A stretch of 64,000 nt of DNA from NCBI GenBank assembly GCA_028023455.1, contig JAQFVV010006548.1, positions 434,001-498,000 of the forward strand, read 5' to 3'. The notes under the pieces are model-generated. The model saw only the letters and a list, made by a program, of their open reading frames with translations, made no database searches and had not been told where the DNA came from. Positions 46,033 through 57,453 of the stretch are shown piece after piece; the stretch's first letter is position 1; each line of letters opens with the position of its first letter. The position numbers and the translations under genes were made by a program. This DNA comes from Epiperipatus broadwayi (lineage: Eukaryota; Onychophora; Udeonychophora; Euonychophora; Peripatidae).

Positions 46033-46645
46033 CATCTGGGTCTCTTTTTATGCGGTAGATAAGTTCCCCAAAAAACCCACATTAAAAAAATCGTACAAAA
46101 ATAGATTTAACTTACCTTGAAAAATGTGGGATACGTTTCGTAATTTTCAAAAATTTGCATAAAACCAAAGCGCAAGGTAAAATTACTTTAAAATTGGCAT
46201 TTAAAAAAAAGGAAATAAAGTATGACTAATAAAAAATTTCAAATATTTGAAATAAATTGATACAAAACAAACTTTTTTTTATTAACTATTTAATTTTATT
46301 CAAAACAATATGTTTTTATGTATAATTTATTTTATAATTTTTATACATATTTTTAATCGTTATCGCTATTAGACAATATGTGGTTCGTTTGTGAACTGGT
46401 AAGACATGAGATTGGTCACAAGAGGAAATACAATTAGCGCCAACTTCAGCCTCATGCTGTTTTAATGGGTTTCTGTCGACAATGCAATCGGTAATTAACC
46501 TTTGAGACAATGATTTTACTAATTGTTTATGAAGCTCGCGATATCCAGACTGCTACATCTAGCTATATTAGACGATGCACTTCCATGAGTGCAATTATAT
46601 ATATATAACATGCTTCCACGAGTGTGTTAATAAACTAATGGTTAA

Positions 46646-46822
46646 ATTTTCTTTTATACTTATATATACATGGAGAAACTTTTAGACAGAAAAAAGTTAC
46701 AAGTAAAAATATTCAAAAACTTTTAAAGATACATTCTTTTTAAGTAGAAATTAAGTTCTTAAATATTTTTACTTGTAACTTTTTTCTGTCTAAAAGTTTC
46801 TCCATGTGTATAAAAGAAAATA
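46646..46822. repeat. Near-perfect inverted repeat with arms of about 65 bp
   Basis: The left arm (for example TGGAGAAACTTTTAGACAG followed by AAAAAAGTTACAAG) is mirrored on the right as CTTGTAACTTTTTTCTGTC followed by TAAAAGTTTCTCCA. About 45 bp of loop separates the arms. The transcript or single strand would form a long hairpin. It lies inside the TA-flanked element and may be a nested foldback element. Confidence 0.85.
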
Positions 46823-46858
46823 TAACCATACACATACATAACACAGACATATAACTAT

Positions 46859-47170
46859 TTAGCTCTCATTGGAATTTAGTCCATAATTCATGTCATTAAC
46901 AAGAAAATGATTTTCCAATTGATTAGAAAGTTGAAAACATTCTCTAATCATTTTTGCTGTAAAACGAACAGGTTCTACTTCTGTTACATTATCTTTTTCT
47001 AAATATTCTACGGTATCTAAATTTATTGCCAAACCTTTTTCCAACAGGCATTTAAAGTATGTAAAATTGAATGTGTGTATATAAAATGGGGAGATCCTGA
47101 CTTTAAGTGAAATATGAACTTCTTTATCGCATAAAAGAAAACCATATAAAAAGATATTAAGAAGAAACAC
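46859..47170 (-). pseudogene. Protein-like relic inside the TA-flanked element, possibly transposase C-terminus
   Basis: The last 65 codons of this frame have normal amino-acid mix, for example EKGLAINLDTVEYLEKDNVT and RFTAKMIRECFQLSNQLENH. The first part is hydrophobic and simple. Its place within a TA-flanked element suggests a pogo/Tigger-like transposase tail, but no DDE motif is present and the family is not established. The frame ends at a TAG just inside the hairpin side. Confidence 0.3.
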
Positions 47171-47311
47171 GAATCACGTAACTTCAAAATCGTATTAAAA
47201 AAATCAGACCCAAGTGTATATTTGTAGTAATTTTTTTTTAGTGTCTTATTTTCACTTATATTAAAAATTGGGATTTGCTCTGCTTCAATATATATATATA
47301 AGATCTGGTTA

Positions 47312-48307
47312 TCATCATCATCATCAACCATTATCAATCCACCGCAGGATGAAGTTTTCTCCAAGTTCAATCTATCTTTTCCTATCTTTAGCTTCTCTTC
47401 TCCACATCACCCCTGCACACTGTCTTATTTCATCCATCCATCTCACATATGGTCTCTTTCTGGGTCTTTTACAATCTCTTGGAATCCAGTTTAAAATTTC
47501 AATTGTCCATCTGTTATCATCTCTTCTAACAATATGTCCAGCCCAACTCCACTTCAGTCTTTTAATTTTTTCAATGAGGTCAGTAACACCTGTTTGTTCT
47601 CTTACCCATACATTGCGTTTTCGATCCCTTCTTGTTACTCCCAACATGCATCTCTCCATACTTCTTTGAGTGGTCTGAAATCTCTGTATTGCTCTTCTAT
47701 TAAGAGTCCAAGTCTCAGATCCATAAGTAAGAACTGGCGAAACACATTTATTAAAAACCTTCCTTTTCAAACACATAGGCATATTTCCTTTTAGTACATA
47801 TCAAGTTATTTCTACCAAAAGCACTCCAACCAAGAATTCTATGATTAATTTCATCCATTATGTTTCCATCTGTATTAATAATCTGATCAAGATATTTGTA
47901 ACTGTTAACTTCTTCTAACTCATCATAATCTTAATTTTCATATTTTGAGAAAATCCATTAAACATTACTTTAGTCTTATTAATATTTATCTTTAGTCCTA
48001 TTTTCATCTGATAACTCCTGCAACATTTCCTGTAGCTCTAAAGCATTATTTGCAAAAACAACTACATCATCTGCAAAATCTAAATGACAAAAATAATCTC
48101 CATTTACTTTCACTCCTTTAGCTTCCCATTTTAATCCACAAAATACTTCTTGCAGCACTGCTGTAAAAAGTTTTGGAGATATGGAGTCACCCTGTCTTAC
48201 ACCCTTTTCAATGTTGATTTACCTACTATCATTATGTAATCTAACTGTTGCTGTTGCATTTTTATAAATATTCTTTAAAATATGATAATATCCTGGATCT
48301 ACATCTT
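47312..48307 (-). mobile_element. RTE-type LINE, 5'-truncated copy A
   Basis: On the minus strand the copy starts inside the RT at about 48307. It carries KGVRQGDSISPKLFTAVLQE (motif B), then HLDFADDVVVFANNALELQE (motif C with intact ADD). From 47782 a 136-codon frame continues with VLTYGSETWTLNRR, MERCMLGVTRRDRKRNVWVR and WSWAGHIVRRDDNRWT, the C-terminal part typical of RTE-clade proteins. Frameshifts lie between these parts. It ends near 47312 in a short run of ATG/TGA-type trinucleotides, the usual RTE tail. Copies B and C at 57-63 kb are the same family. Confidence 0.85.
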
Positions 48308-49714
48308 GACATTATTTAGTTACTTAATACAGCATTGATACATTATGCCTAAATATGTATGCATATCTTAATGTTTGATAAGCAGTACATTGAAGCATGT
48401 ACTTCATATGCTGGCAAAACTTATTGCTCTAGTCAGACATAAATCTTGACTGGACATAATCTAACATCACAAGTAGTGAAAGGTTGGTGTGGGTACAATT
48501 ATAAGTCACCTTCACAATATGTAATTACTCTACTAATTGTATACCTCTTTTTTTTTTCAAATTGTAAATCATTTAAATTTTTTTGTATGTATTTTTTTTT
48601 TTTAGTAAATTCTAAAGAAAAAACAAAAAATAAAAAAAATCAGAAGAATTTCTGAATATACATCATCATAATATGATGAGATAGCAAAGCTATACAAGGA
48701 AATTAAAGTAATTTAATGTTTTTCCTATACTACAGAAAATTTAGCAATGATGAATATAGAATTAATCATGTCCCTCACTTTTGGATTCAGTAGTAAAAAG
48801 CCACATTTTCTTTAATACATACATATATCTATTATAATAATAAAAAAAAAGAGCTGATAATAAATCATGATGCTGAAGAGACAATTTTTATATATAAAAT
48901 AATTTTTACATTATTCAAAATCAGTTAAAAAGACTATGCAAAAACTGTAATTTTGCTAAATTATTTATTATAATAAATATTCAATCATATAAACTAATAC
49001 AAAGCAAAAAAAATAAATTCCATAGATTTCTAATAGGATTTATTTGGAATAAAATTATACACTTTATTCTAAATATGTTTTGGCTTGATTTTTAGCATAT
49101 CTCAAACATCATTTACCATCATTAACATAATAATAATAATAAATTTAATTGAAGTATTAGTAATACTTATTAATTCAGTAGAATAAAAAAAAGGTTAAGT
49201 ACATAATGTTTGAATTTATTCTGATCTTTTTATATTATCTTTTCTTTTTTATAATCAAAATATTTTATGTATAAACATTAAAAAAAATCCTCTAAACATT
49301 CAAAAATGTTAAGTGCTTGTTTTATTTTGAATTAAATTTTTAGACTATTTTATATTTTTGACTTTGTCTTTCCAACTACTTATCTACACATTTCTAATTT
49401 TATTCTTTCAATTTATCTTTTTTATCCTTCTCCAAATTCACAAATGTAGCACCTCCAATTTTCCCTCCCCCATTAATGATCAAATATATATCTCTATTTT
49501 AACTGCAAAGTGCCACAGATTAATCTCCTAACCTTATTAAAATCCTGTTTAGTCAATGTAATTCATACTTTCTTCTTCGTTATATCTTCCATCATCATAT
49601 AATCAACTTTCAAATATTTAAAAAGTTTATAATTGCTAGTCCAATTACTACTCATATGCAACATAGTCAAGATAAATCCAAAAATATGTGGTTAATGTTT
49701 AAAAGTAATAGATT
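48308..49714. other. Non-coding A+T-rich spacer
   Basis: Homopolymer-rich, with no recognisable gene or element. Confidence 0.4.
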
Positions 49715-49870
49715 GTCCATAAACATTTATTCATATTCTGCAGCTGCTACATGATGGTATAAAAAGAAGCATTATCATGGATGAGAATACATCATGAAAA
49801 CTGGTGTTCAACAGGGATATGTACTTGCTCCAATTCTATTTTCCATTGTTATAAAAATATACTTTGGAAC
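49715..49870 (+). pseudogene. Small non-LTR reverse transcriptase fragment (motif B)
   Basis: The plus strand reads ILQLLHDGIKRSIIMDENTS, one frame change, then KTGVQQGYVLAPILFSIVIK. This is the finger-palm region of a LINE RT, with the usual GV.QGCVLAP.LFS block (Cys is Tyr here). It differs from the RTE copies and from the 1.2-5.3 kb LINE, so a third LINE family is represented. Neighbouring parts are too decayed to read. Confidence 0.55.
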
Positions 49871-51239
49871 TATTTAAGGATAACTTTGTGAAAAAGACAT
49901 CAAAGATACAACGTAGGTTTGATAGTGAGGTTTTTTTTTTTTTTTATTAATGATTAAAAAATAAAATCTAGAATTTAAATTTCTTAACCTCTTAAATTTT
50001 TTTAGTATGCTGATAAATTATGCTATTATGTTTCATTTTAAAATTAATAAAGCATTTTCAAATTCAGTTAACCTTTTTGGTCATGACATTTAAACTACAA
50101 TATTCAGTATTTGATATATTTTGCTAGTTTATCCTTGTTTTTGCTGTTTGGATTACTTGATGATATATTATAAATTTGTTGCTAGGTGTGTCATATTAAA
50201 AGTTTTGGAATTGTTTCATCAATTGCAGTAATGAAGATATATAAGACAGTCTTTGTCCTATTCATTTTTGGGAATAACAGTCTAATCTTTCTGATTATCA
50301 GATGTTTCAAGGTGTATTTTGGTGGTCAATTTTTATATAGATATAAAAGCCCAAATTACCTGACAAAAATAATGATGGCACAATTCCACCTTTCCCATTA
50401 AAATAAGCTCTTTAATCTTTCAATCAACAGCAAATTCTGTTAAGATTTATTTACAAACATAATTAATTTCTTTGATTACAAAATATGATTCTTTTATCAG
50501 TTGCTATTTGGATTATTTTTAGATATTATGACATTTTTTTAATTAAAATTCCATTTATACAGATTTCAAATAAAGATAAATATACTAAAACCATACATTT
50601 ATCAATTACTCCTTCTAATAAGTATTGTGAATATGTGCTATTTTCAAGAAATTTTTTTTTTTGTTTCTAGTAATGAAATCTTCAGGAAGACTTCCATCAG
50701 TTCAAAAGTGATGATTGTTTTTTATAACTCAATAAAGAAATGATTTTCAAATCTTTTCATATTCAATAATGATAAAAATAAATTTAATGAATTTTACATT
50801 ATGTCTACTTAATACATCTGCAGTATTCAAAACATACTTTGTGTGAATATAGCATTGTATTTCTGTAGTCAAACTGAGTAAGTTCTAAAATAATTTTAAA
50901 TTGAATAGTATTTGGAAAAAAGCAGTAGATGCCATTAATTTTTTGATTAGCCAAGAAAGAATATGAAACAATTGATCAAAATTTCATTCATTTTTATTTC
51001 TTAAGGTTAAAATTCAACATTTTATAACCATTTAAAAAATAATTCAACTTTTTCAATTTTTTTTTATATATAGTACAGTACTTTTACAATTATGATATGA
51101 TTAAATATGTTCATTTACATTGAGGTAGGAGCTATTAAGAATCTCTTAACTGTGAACTCAGGCTGCCATTTTAATGATGACCTTTTATTTAGCTACTTAC
51201 AAGTGCAGATCATTTTCAAGTGATATAAGATTGCATGAA
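49871..51239. other. Non-coding A+T-rich spacer
   Basis: Nothing was recognised. The last part may be the 5' end of RTE copy C. Confidence 0.35.
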
Positions 51240-52470
51240 TTGGAAGACTTTGTACTTTATAAAGTTAGAAGGTGATGAGACAATTGATGTGGAAAGTGGA
51301 CATGTAGTTTATTATAAAGACATAAATATTGAAAACACAAGTGGAGTGTTAATAATTTTTATTAGTCATTCATTAGATTATAGATTATCTAATAATGAAT
51401 AATACTTCTGTAGTGTAATTTTCACTATACCACTCTCATGCAAGATAGAGACAGGTTTCTATCTGCTTTTAATACCATGTGAAGTGATATAATCATAAAC
51501 ATGACCAATGACTCTACCTTTCATGAAAGTGATATAATGAAAATTACACTACAGAAATATTATTCACAATAAGAGTGTGATTCTATAAAAAGTCAAAAAA
51601 CAACTCTGTAAAGATTGATGTTAACAAGCAGAATGATAAGATTAGATATTTAACTTAATGGAAATCAAATGCAGTTAATCCACATTTATGCCTCAAGTTC
51701 TCATTGTGAAGAAAACAAAAATTTTTTTAAATAGATATTGATCCCACTAAATATTTAAAAATTATCATGGGAGACTTTTATAACACTAGAATTGAAAAAA
51801 AAAAGATGAAAGAATTGTGGGTAAATTTAGTTTTGATGACAGAAATGAGAGAAGATAAAGACTCAATAGAGTTTTCAGAAAAATAAAAACTATATATAAT
51901 AAATTATTTATTTGAGAAAAATGCTAAATATAAATGGACACATAAGAATTCAAATTAGAGTATAGCAGAATTGAATTATAATTGACTAACAGAAAATATG
52001 TTTATCAATACTGCAATTTTTTTGTTAATGCAAGTTAGAAATGAAAATTTATAAAGTTAATAGTTGATATTTATACCCTTCAGAAATATTTCAATGAATT
52101 TAATTTAGAACATAAAATTATTTAAAAGCATTGACAGATTTTGAAAATAGTTCAAACTTAACTAAAATCAATAAGAAGATAACTAATATTTTCTAAAGAA
52201 TTAGGATAATGATAACTGGTACAAAAAAAAGTCACAATTTACCAGTAAATTTTTTACTGAGTCAAGGCAAAATATGAAGAAAAGAAATATAAAAATATTT
52301 GATAATGATCTACTATGAATTGAATATTTAGATTTCTATAAAATATTAAAAAAGTTAACAATTGCATGGAGAGCTGCAGAAGAGAATAAGTCTCAAAAGT
52401 ATAAAACATCTTTCCCAATAAGAAGATAGAACAATTATTAAAAAGATGGATGTTATCATAAAATATGTAG
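51240..52470 (+). pseudogene. RTE copy C endonuclease region
   Basis: Readable pieces include GDETIDVESGHVVYYKDINI, NGNQMQLIHIYASSSHCEEN and LKIIMGDFYNTRIEK. EFSEK, LYIINYLFEKNAKYKWTH and LLKRWM follow. In RTE proteins these are the E-rich AP-endonuclease block, the Y/IYAPTSS block, the MGDFNA catalytic block and the KWTW.SPN block, in this order. A MITE at 51394-51568 splits the first two. Many stops are present. Confidence 0.7.
51394..51568. mobile_element. Small MITE, about 175 bp, in RTE copy C
   Basis: The ends are inverted repeats of about 40 bp. The left begins GAATAATACTTCTGTAGTG and the right, reverse-complemented, GAATAATATTTCTGTAGTG; both continue into TAATTTTCA. The RTE endonuclease reading stops before it and resumes after it. 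Exact ends and target duplication are uncertain because the border is A+T-rich. Confidence 0.7.
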
Positions 52471-55400
52471 TGAAGCAGTCAATCTTAGCTTAAGATTGAG
52501 TTTCATAGTTCCATCTACTAATTTGTATTCAAACCCTATATCCCATCTCGCTCCTTTTGTTGTGAATATATATTTTGTGTATATTTGAGATGCGCGCCCA
52601 AATTATAAAATTTTAATGTTTCAATAACATTTTTTTATTATTAATTCTTTTTTATTAAAGTATTATAGGTGCGGCTCAAATATATATATATAGGAGCAAA
52701 AACTTACTAACAATATTGATTTTTAGATATTTTATTATACGCCATTCTTTAAACTTTTTCTTTTAAATTGCTTGTTTTCCTATTAAACTATATATTTTAT
52801 AAAATCCAAGATAAAGATGCAACTGTTAATTGTCCAAAAATAATTAAAGGGAAACACTATTGTTTTAATCTGGGGAAGGTATTTTTAATTAAAGTTTTTA
52901 CTTAAAATGGGATTAAGATTAAAGATTTTCTTTTGTTATGAACATTTTTGTCAAATCTATTTCTAATCTGGAAATAGATTTGAATTTATTTTTGGACATT
53001 ATCTAATGTTGCATCTTTCAAAAACAATGAACAAAGAAATGTAAAATTTCTGTTAGATCAGAGATTAGATTTTAAGGCTAAAACTAAGTAATTAAAAGCA
53101 TTCCAGAAATACCTGGGCAGAGTATAAAATAACCGGATTTTAAATCAAGAGAGATTAGCTTCATTGAAAAAACTGTACAGTTAAATGAATCCAAGCTGTT
53201 TTGGAAATGTAAGCATAGAAAGCTCATCACCTTTCTGACCCATGAGGGTCATCTTCCACTGCTGTTATATCGTGCTCAGGTAGAATGAAGAAAGAGCCCA
53301 ACTGGAGAACTGTGGAATGCTGAATAAAATCTTGCTGTTATTTAAGAACCAATTGCCATGCATGAGCAGACTTTAAAATATGGACTCTTAAAATAGTCCA
53401 AGGTAAATTTTCAAGCCGCAAGTAAAACTAATCTAACTAATCTCAAACTTTACTATCAATTTCTCCTAATGTATAATTTAATGTTGTAACTTTTCTAATA
53501 TGTAACTGCTCTCAAATGATTTCTATAAATTTAATTCTCTCTCATATGCTCTAACTTTCTTTAACTCTGATGCAGTCATTTATTTATATGTATGTTTTTA
53601 TTATTAATATGCCAGTTTCAAGCAATCTGACGAGTTGAATTTCTAAAATCTTCTCTTCTTTTAAGTAAACCTTCATGAATTGAGATTATTAACGTTCCCT
53701 TAAAACATAAAGCGTTATTAATATGCTCGCCAGATTGCTTTACGAGCCAACATTTTATTTATGTTTTAGTATAAAAAAATATATTTGTTTAACTCTAGAT
53801 TTTCTACCCGGGGTGAATCCAGAACTCGAGCAAATTAACGCTTTGAAACCTTATTTATTTTATAAATGTTATTCAATTCTGAAAAGGTGACTGATTAGTT
53901 GTTTTCTATGACTGCTAGTTTTATTTTTACATACTCTTAAAATATCAAATACAGTACTTATATATTCCAGTTATTGTAAAATCAACGAAGGTGAGATTGA
54001 TTTATTTTAAATAGCAGAAAAGGGAAGGGGGTAAATCTTAATGTTTCTTTTACTAAGTAAAATCTTAACGTATATTTTATTTAGGGAAATCTCTCTCTCT
54101 ATATATAACTGTATAGCATATTATCTGCATAAATTATGGCATTCAAACTAAGGTCATTTATTTTTAAAGCAGTAAAACTTATTCAATGTTGTTAGTGACA
54201 TTTATCATTACTGCGTTACTGACATTTGGCCTTATCTTCGTGTTTATAAATATATGTGCTTTTTAATCTGGGAGTTACTACAAGTTCGAACCCATAGATT
54301 TCTTCTCAAGCCTTGTTCTGAAAATAGTTAATCTTCCCAGGACCATTTATTTCATATAAAAATGCCTCTGGCGGTGATTCCCGTAAGTCTGGCACATGCT
54401 ATGACTATCCACTTTCTTCGTATCAAAGGCCTGCACGTTGGTGATGTCCATGGCATGCCTTATTCACTTTTCTCTAAGCACTGCCTAAGAAAGGGGGTCT
54501 TAGACTGCGTCTTTCGTCCAGAAGCGCAACTTTTCCTGTTATTTCTCGGTTATTATGTCAGCACCGCAAACTTCTTCGTTATTATTATTTCTTTTGCTTC
54601 ATGACCCAGTTTTAATGCTCTAATATTAAAATTGCGCTCTGCTTAAAAATATATATAAATGCCAACGACTTCTAGTTTTATTAATTAAATTTATTTCAGT
54701 CTTATACAATCCCACCATCGTAACTTATTTCTCTATTTAAGAGTATCTATATGCCTTGGGGAAAATGAAGTGTTCTTCTTACCAGTGCTAATTAAAAGAA
54801 GTTTCATTAAGTATTTTGTCATATAATCAAATATGTTTTCAAATGTATTATACCTGTAATGAATCTCGGAACGCTCCCCGAAATAATGTTAGTCACCATG
54901 TTTCAGAACCGTATATAAAAGAGTTAATAGCAATTTTATGTAAATTCTTTCTAATTATCGATTGGCATCTTAATATTGGCCCCACCAAAGATGTGTGTTT
55001 ATTTATAATATATTATTTAGCTAATAAAGAGCATATGAGAAATATAGCATGAATGACAATATATAATTATCTATTGTTTAGTAGACTGCTTGCTCATTCA
55101 CACACATACTAATGTATGCAATTAATTTATAAATGTATGTATAATAATTTGTCGTTATATTAAACTATATTTTTATTGTCTAACTTATTTGAGTAGTTCG
55201 AATTTCTATTTTCTCCACTTCCAAATGTACAGCCATGTGTATATATATTTTAGTTAAGTCATAGTTAATAGATGTCTCATTGTCTACTCCGCTATGCTAG
55301 TGGGCCGGATTTAAAATAAATTCTCGTGTGCCATCATTGTTATGTTATCCATTAGGTGTTTGATCTGGGACTTAAAGAGTGGGTTCGAATCCAGGCTGGT

Positions 55401-55482
55401 TCCTGACCTAAATCTCGAGTTTGAAGTACATTTTGTGAGTTCCAGCTCATGTTAGATGGATAAACATGTTTTGACCGGTACA
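52471..55482 (+). mobile_element. Solo LTR, family beta, copy 1 (3012 bp)
   Basis: It starts TGAAGCAGTCAATC and ends GACCGGTACA. The flanks GTAG (52467-52470) and GTAT (55483-55486) are a one-mismatch 4-bp target duplication. The whole block is an inverted, diverged copy of 55641-61434 with RTE copy B taken out. A TATA box lies about 650 bp inside, the same offset as in the alpha LTRs, and both families begin TGAAGCA. RTE copy C sequence lies on both sides. A 3-kb LTR is unusually long. Confidence 0.7.
53123..53130 (+). promoter_or_regulatory. TATA box in LTR beta copy 1
   Basis: TATAAAAT within CAGAGTATAAAATAACC, conserved in copy 2. Probably the LTR promoter. Confidence 0.45.
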
Positions 55483-55486
55483 GTAT

Positions 55487-55640
55487 AAAGCAATGCTTAT
55501 AATTACATCTGAATTGCCAGGTATTTTAAATGAAGAGGTATAAATCTGTGAAGGGAACATCTCTGAGATATCATGATATTATTTTTGATATCCTAAAAAA
55601 AGCAGGTAAAGAATTGGAAAAATTTAATAAAACTATATAC
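55487..55640 (+). pseudogene. Short RTE copy C segment stranded between two solo LTRs
   Basis: This 154-bp piece aligns with the start of RTE copy B (57454 onward): GAATTGCC, then ATTTTAAATGAAGAGG, then GATATCCTAAAAAAAGCAGG, giving the peptide IFDILKKAGKELEKFNKTIY. It is the RT N-terminal segment of copy C and fits between the endonuclease piece before 52471 and the RT piece after 61434. Confidence 0.7.
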
Positions 55641-57453
55641 TGTACCAATCAAAGCATGTTGATCCATCTAACATGAGCTGGAACTCAAAAAATGTATTTC
55701 AAACCCAGTCAAGTCCGAGATTTAGGTCAGGGACCAACCTGAATTCGAACCCATTCCCTAAACCCCAGATCAAACACCTAATAAATAACATATAATGATG
55801 GTACACGAGAATTTATTCTAAAATCTGGCCCACTAGCAGAACGAAGAAGACAATGAGACATATATTAACTACATTATAACTGAACTAAAATAGGCATATG
55901 CATGGTCGTACGTGTGGAAGTGGAGAAAAGGTCATTTGAACAACTGAAACAAATTAAATAATAAAAAATAGTTTAATATAATGAATTAATTATATACATT
56001 AATGTGTGCGTGAATCAGCGGTCTACCAAACGGTAGATATATATTTGGATTCACACTGAAGATTCTCATATGCTCTTTTATTAATTAAATAGCATATACA
56101 CATTAACACAAATCTGGGTACGGTATTATGATGCCAATTATTTATTACAAAGATTACATAATATTGTTATTAACGCTTTGGTTTACGGTTCTGAAACGCG
56201 ATGACTAACATTATTTCGGGGAGCATTCCGAGATTAATCACATATATAAGAAAAACTATTTTCACACCATTACGGCCGTGAAAATAAAATACATTTGAAA
56301 AATTATATTTGATTATATGACAAAATCTTTATTGAAAATTCTTTTAATTAACATTTAAAAAACAGAACACTTGATTTTCCCTAAGGCAGATACTCTTAAA
56401 TACAGAAATACTAAAGTACGATGGTGGGATTGTATAATAAGACTGAAATAACTTTATTAATGAATAAAACTAGTGATATTCGGCATTTATATATATTTTG
56501 AGCAGATCGCAATTTTAATATTATAACATCAAAACTGGATCATGAAGCAAAAGAAATAATAAACGAAGAAATGGGGATACTGACATAATGGTGGAGAAAT
56601 CAAAGATAAGGTCGTGCTTCTGGATGAAAAAGAAAGTCTAAGACCCCCTTTCTTAGGGCAGTGTTTAGAGAAATGTGGTAAGGTACAACATGGGCCAGGC
56701 GTTCTGGAATCACCAATGCGCAGAGACCTTTTATACAAAGAAGGTCCCGGGAAGCTCAACTATCCGCGGGACAGAACATAAAGAGAAATCCATAGGTTTG
56801 ATCCTGTCGCAACTCCCAGATTAGAAGCACATATATATTCATGAAGATGAGCTGAATGTCAGTAAAGCAGTACGGCTAAATGTCACTAATGACATTGAAT
56901 AGGATTTACTGCTCTAAAATAAATGACCCCATGTTTTAATGCTATAATTTATACAAATATGCTATACCCCTCCTTTCCGCTATTTAAAATAATTCAATCC
57001 CATCTTCATGGATTTTGATAACTAGAATATTTAAATATTTGATATTTTAAGAGTATGAAAAATAAAAGAAATTAGCAGTTGTATAAAAAACAACTAATAG
57101 GTCACCCTTTCAGAATTTAAATAAATAACATTTTAAAAGATTTCAAAGCGTTAATTAGCTTGAGTGATGGATTTACCCGGTGTAGAATTAATTCATTCCA
57201 TTTGGAGTTGAACAAATAACAATTTTTATAATAAAAACACAACATAACATGTTGACTCGTAAAAACAATCTGACAAGTTCTTAATTAATCATAGATTACG
57301 TTTTGAGGGGACGTTAATAACCTTAATACATGGAGGTTTAATTAAAAGGAGGAAAGGATTTTAAGAAATTCAGCTCATCAGATTGCTTGAGATTGGCATA
57401 TTAATAATAACAAAAGCATGCATATAAAATGAAGTAATAAATACATATAAATA

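Larger units (their letters stand above)
46033..47216 (-). mobile_element. TA-flanked DNA transposon, 1184 bp (copy 2)
   Basis: The ends are CATCTGGGTCTC at the left and CACTTGGGTCT when the right end is reverse-complemented. Each is bordered by TA. It is the same family as 8127-9197, in the opposite orientation. Homology covers the left 510 bp and the last 40 bp. The middle differs: it holds a hairpin-forming inverted repeat and a protein-like relic. The TA target fits Tc1/mariner/pogo-type elements. Confidence 0.7.

Noticed and set aside
54362-54604. 80-codon plus-strand frame and its inverted counterpart at 56529-56759
   Set aside because: They are homologous because they lie in the two LTR beta copies. 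The readings diverge freely and no protein family is apparent, so this is LTR sequence.
55375-55400. GGGTTCGAATCC resembling a tRNA T-arm or B box
   Set aside because: No tRNA fold or A box at the right distance, and the word lies inside LTR beta, with a degraded counterpart in the inverted copy. Not called as a tRNA or SINE.
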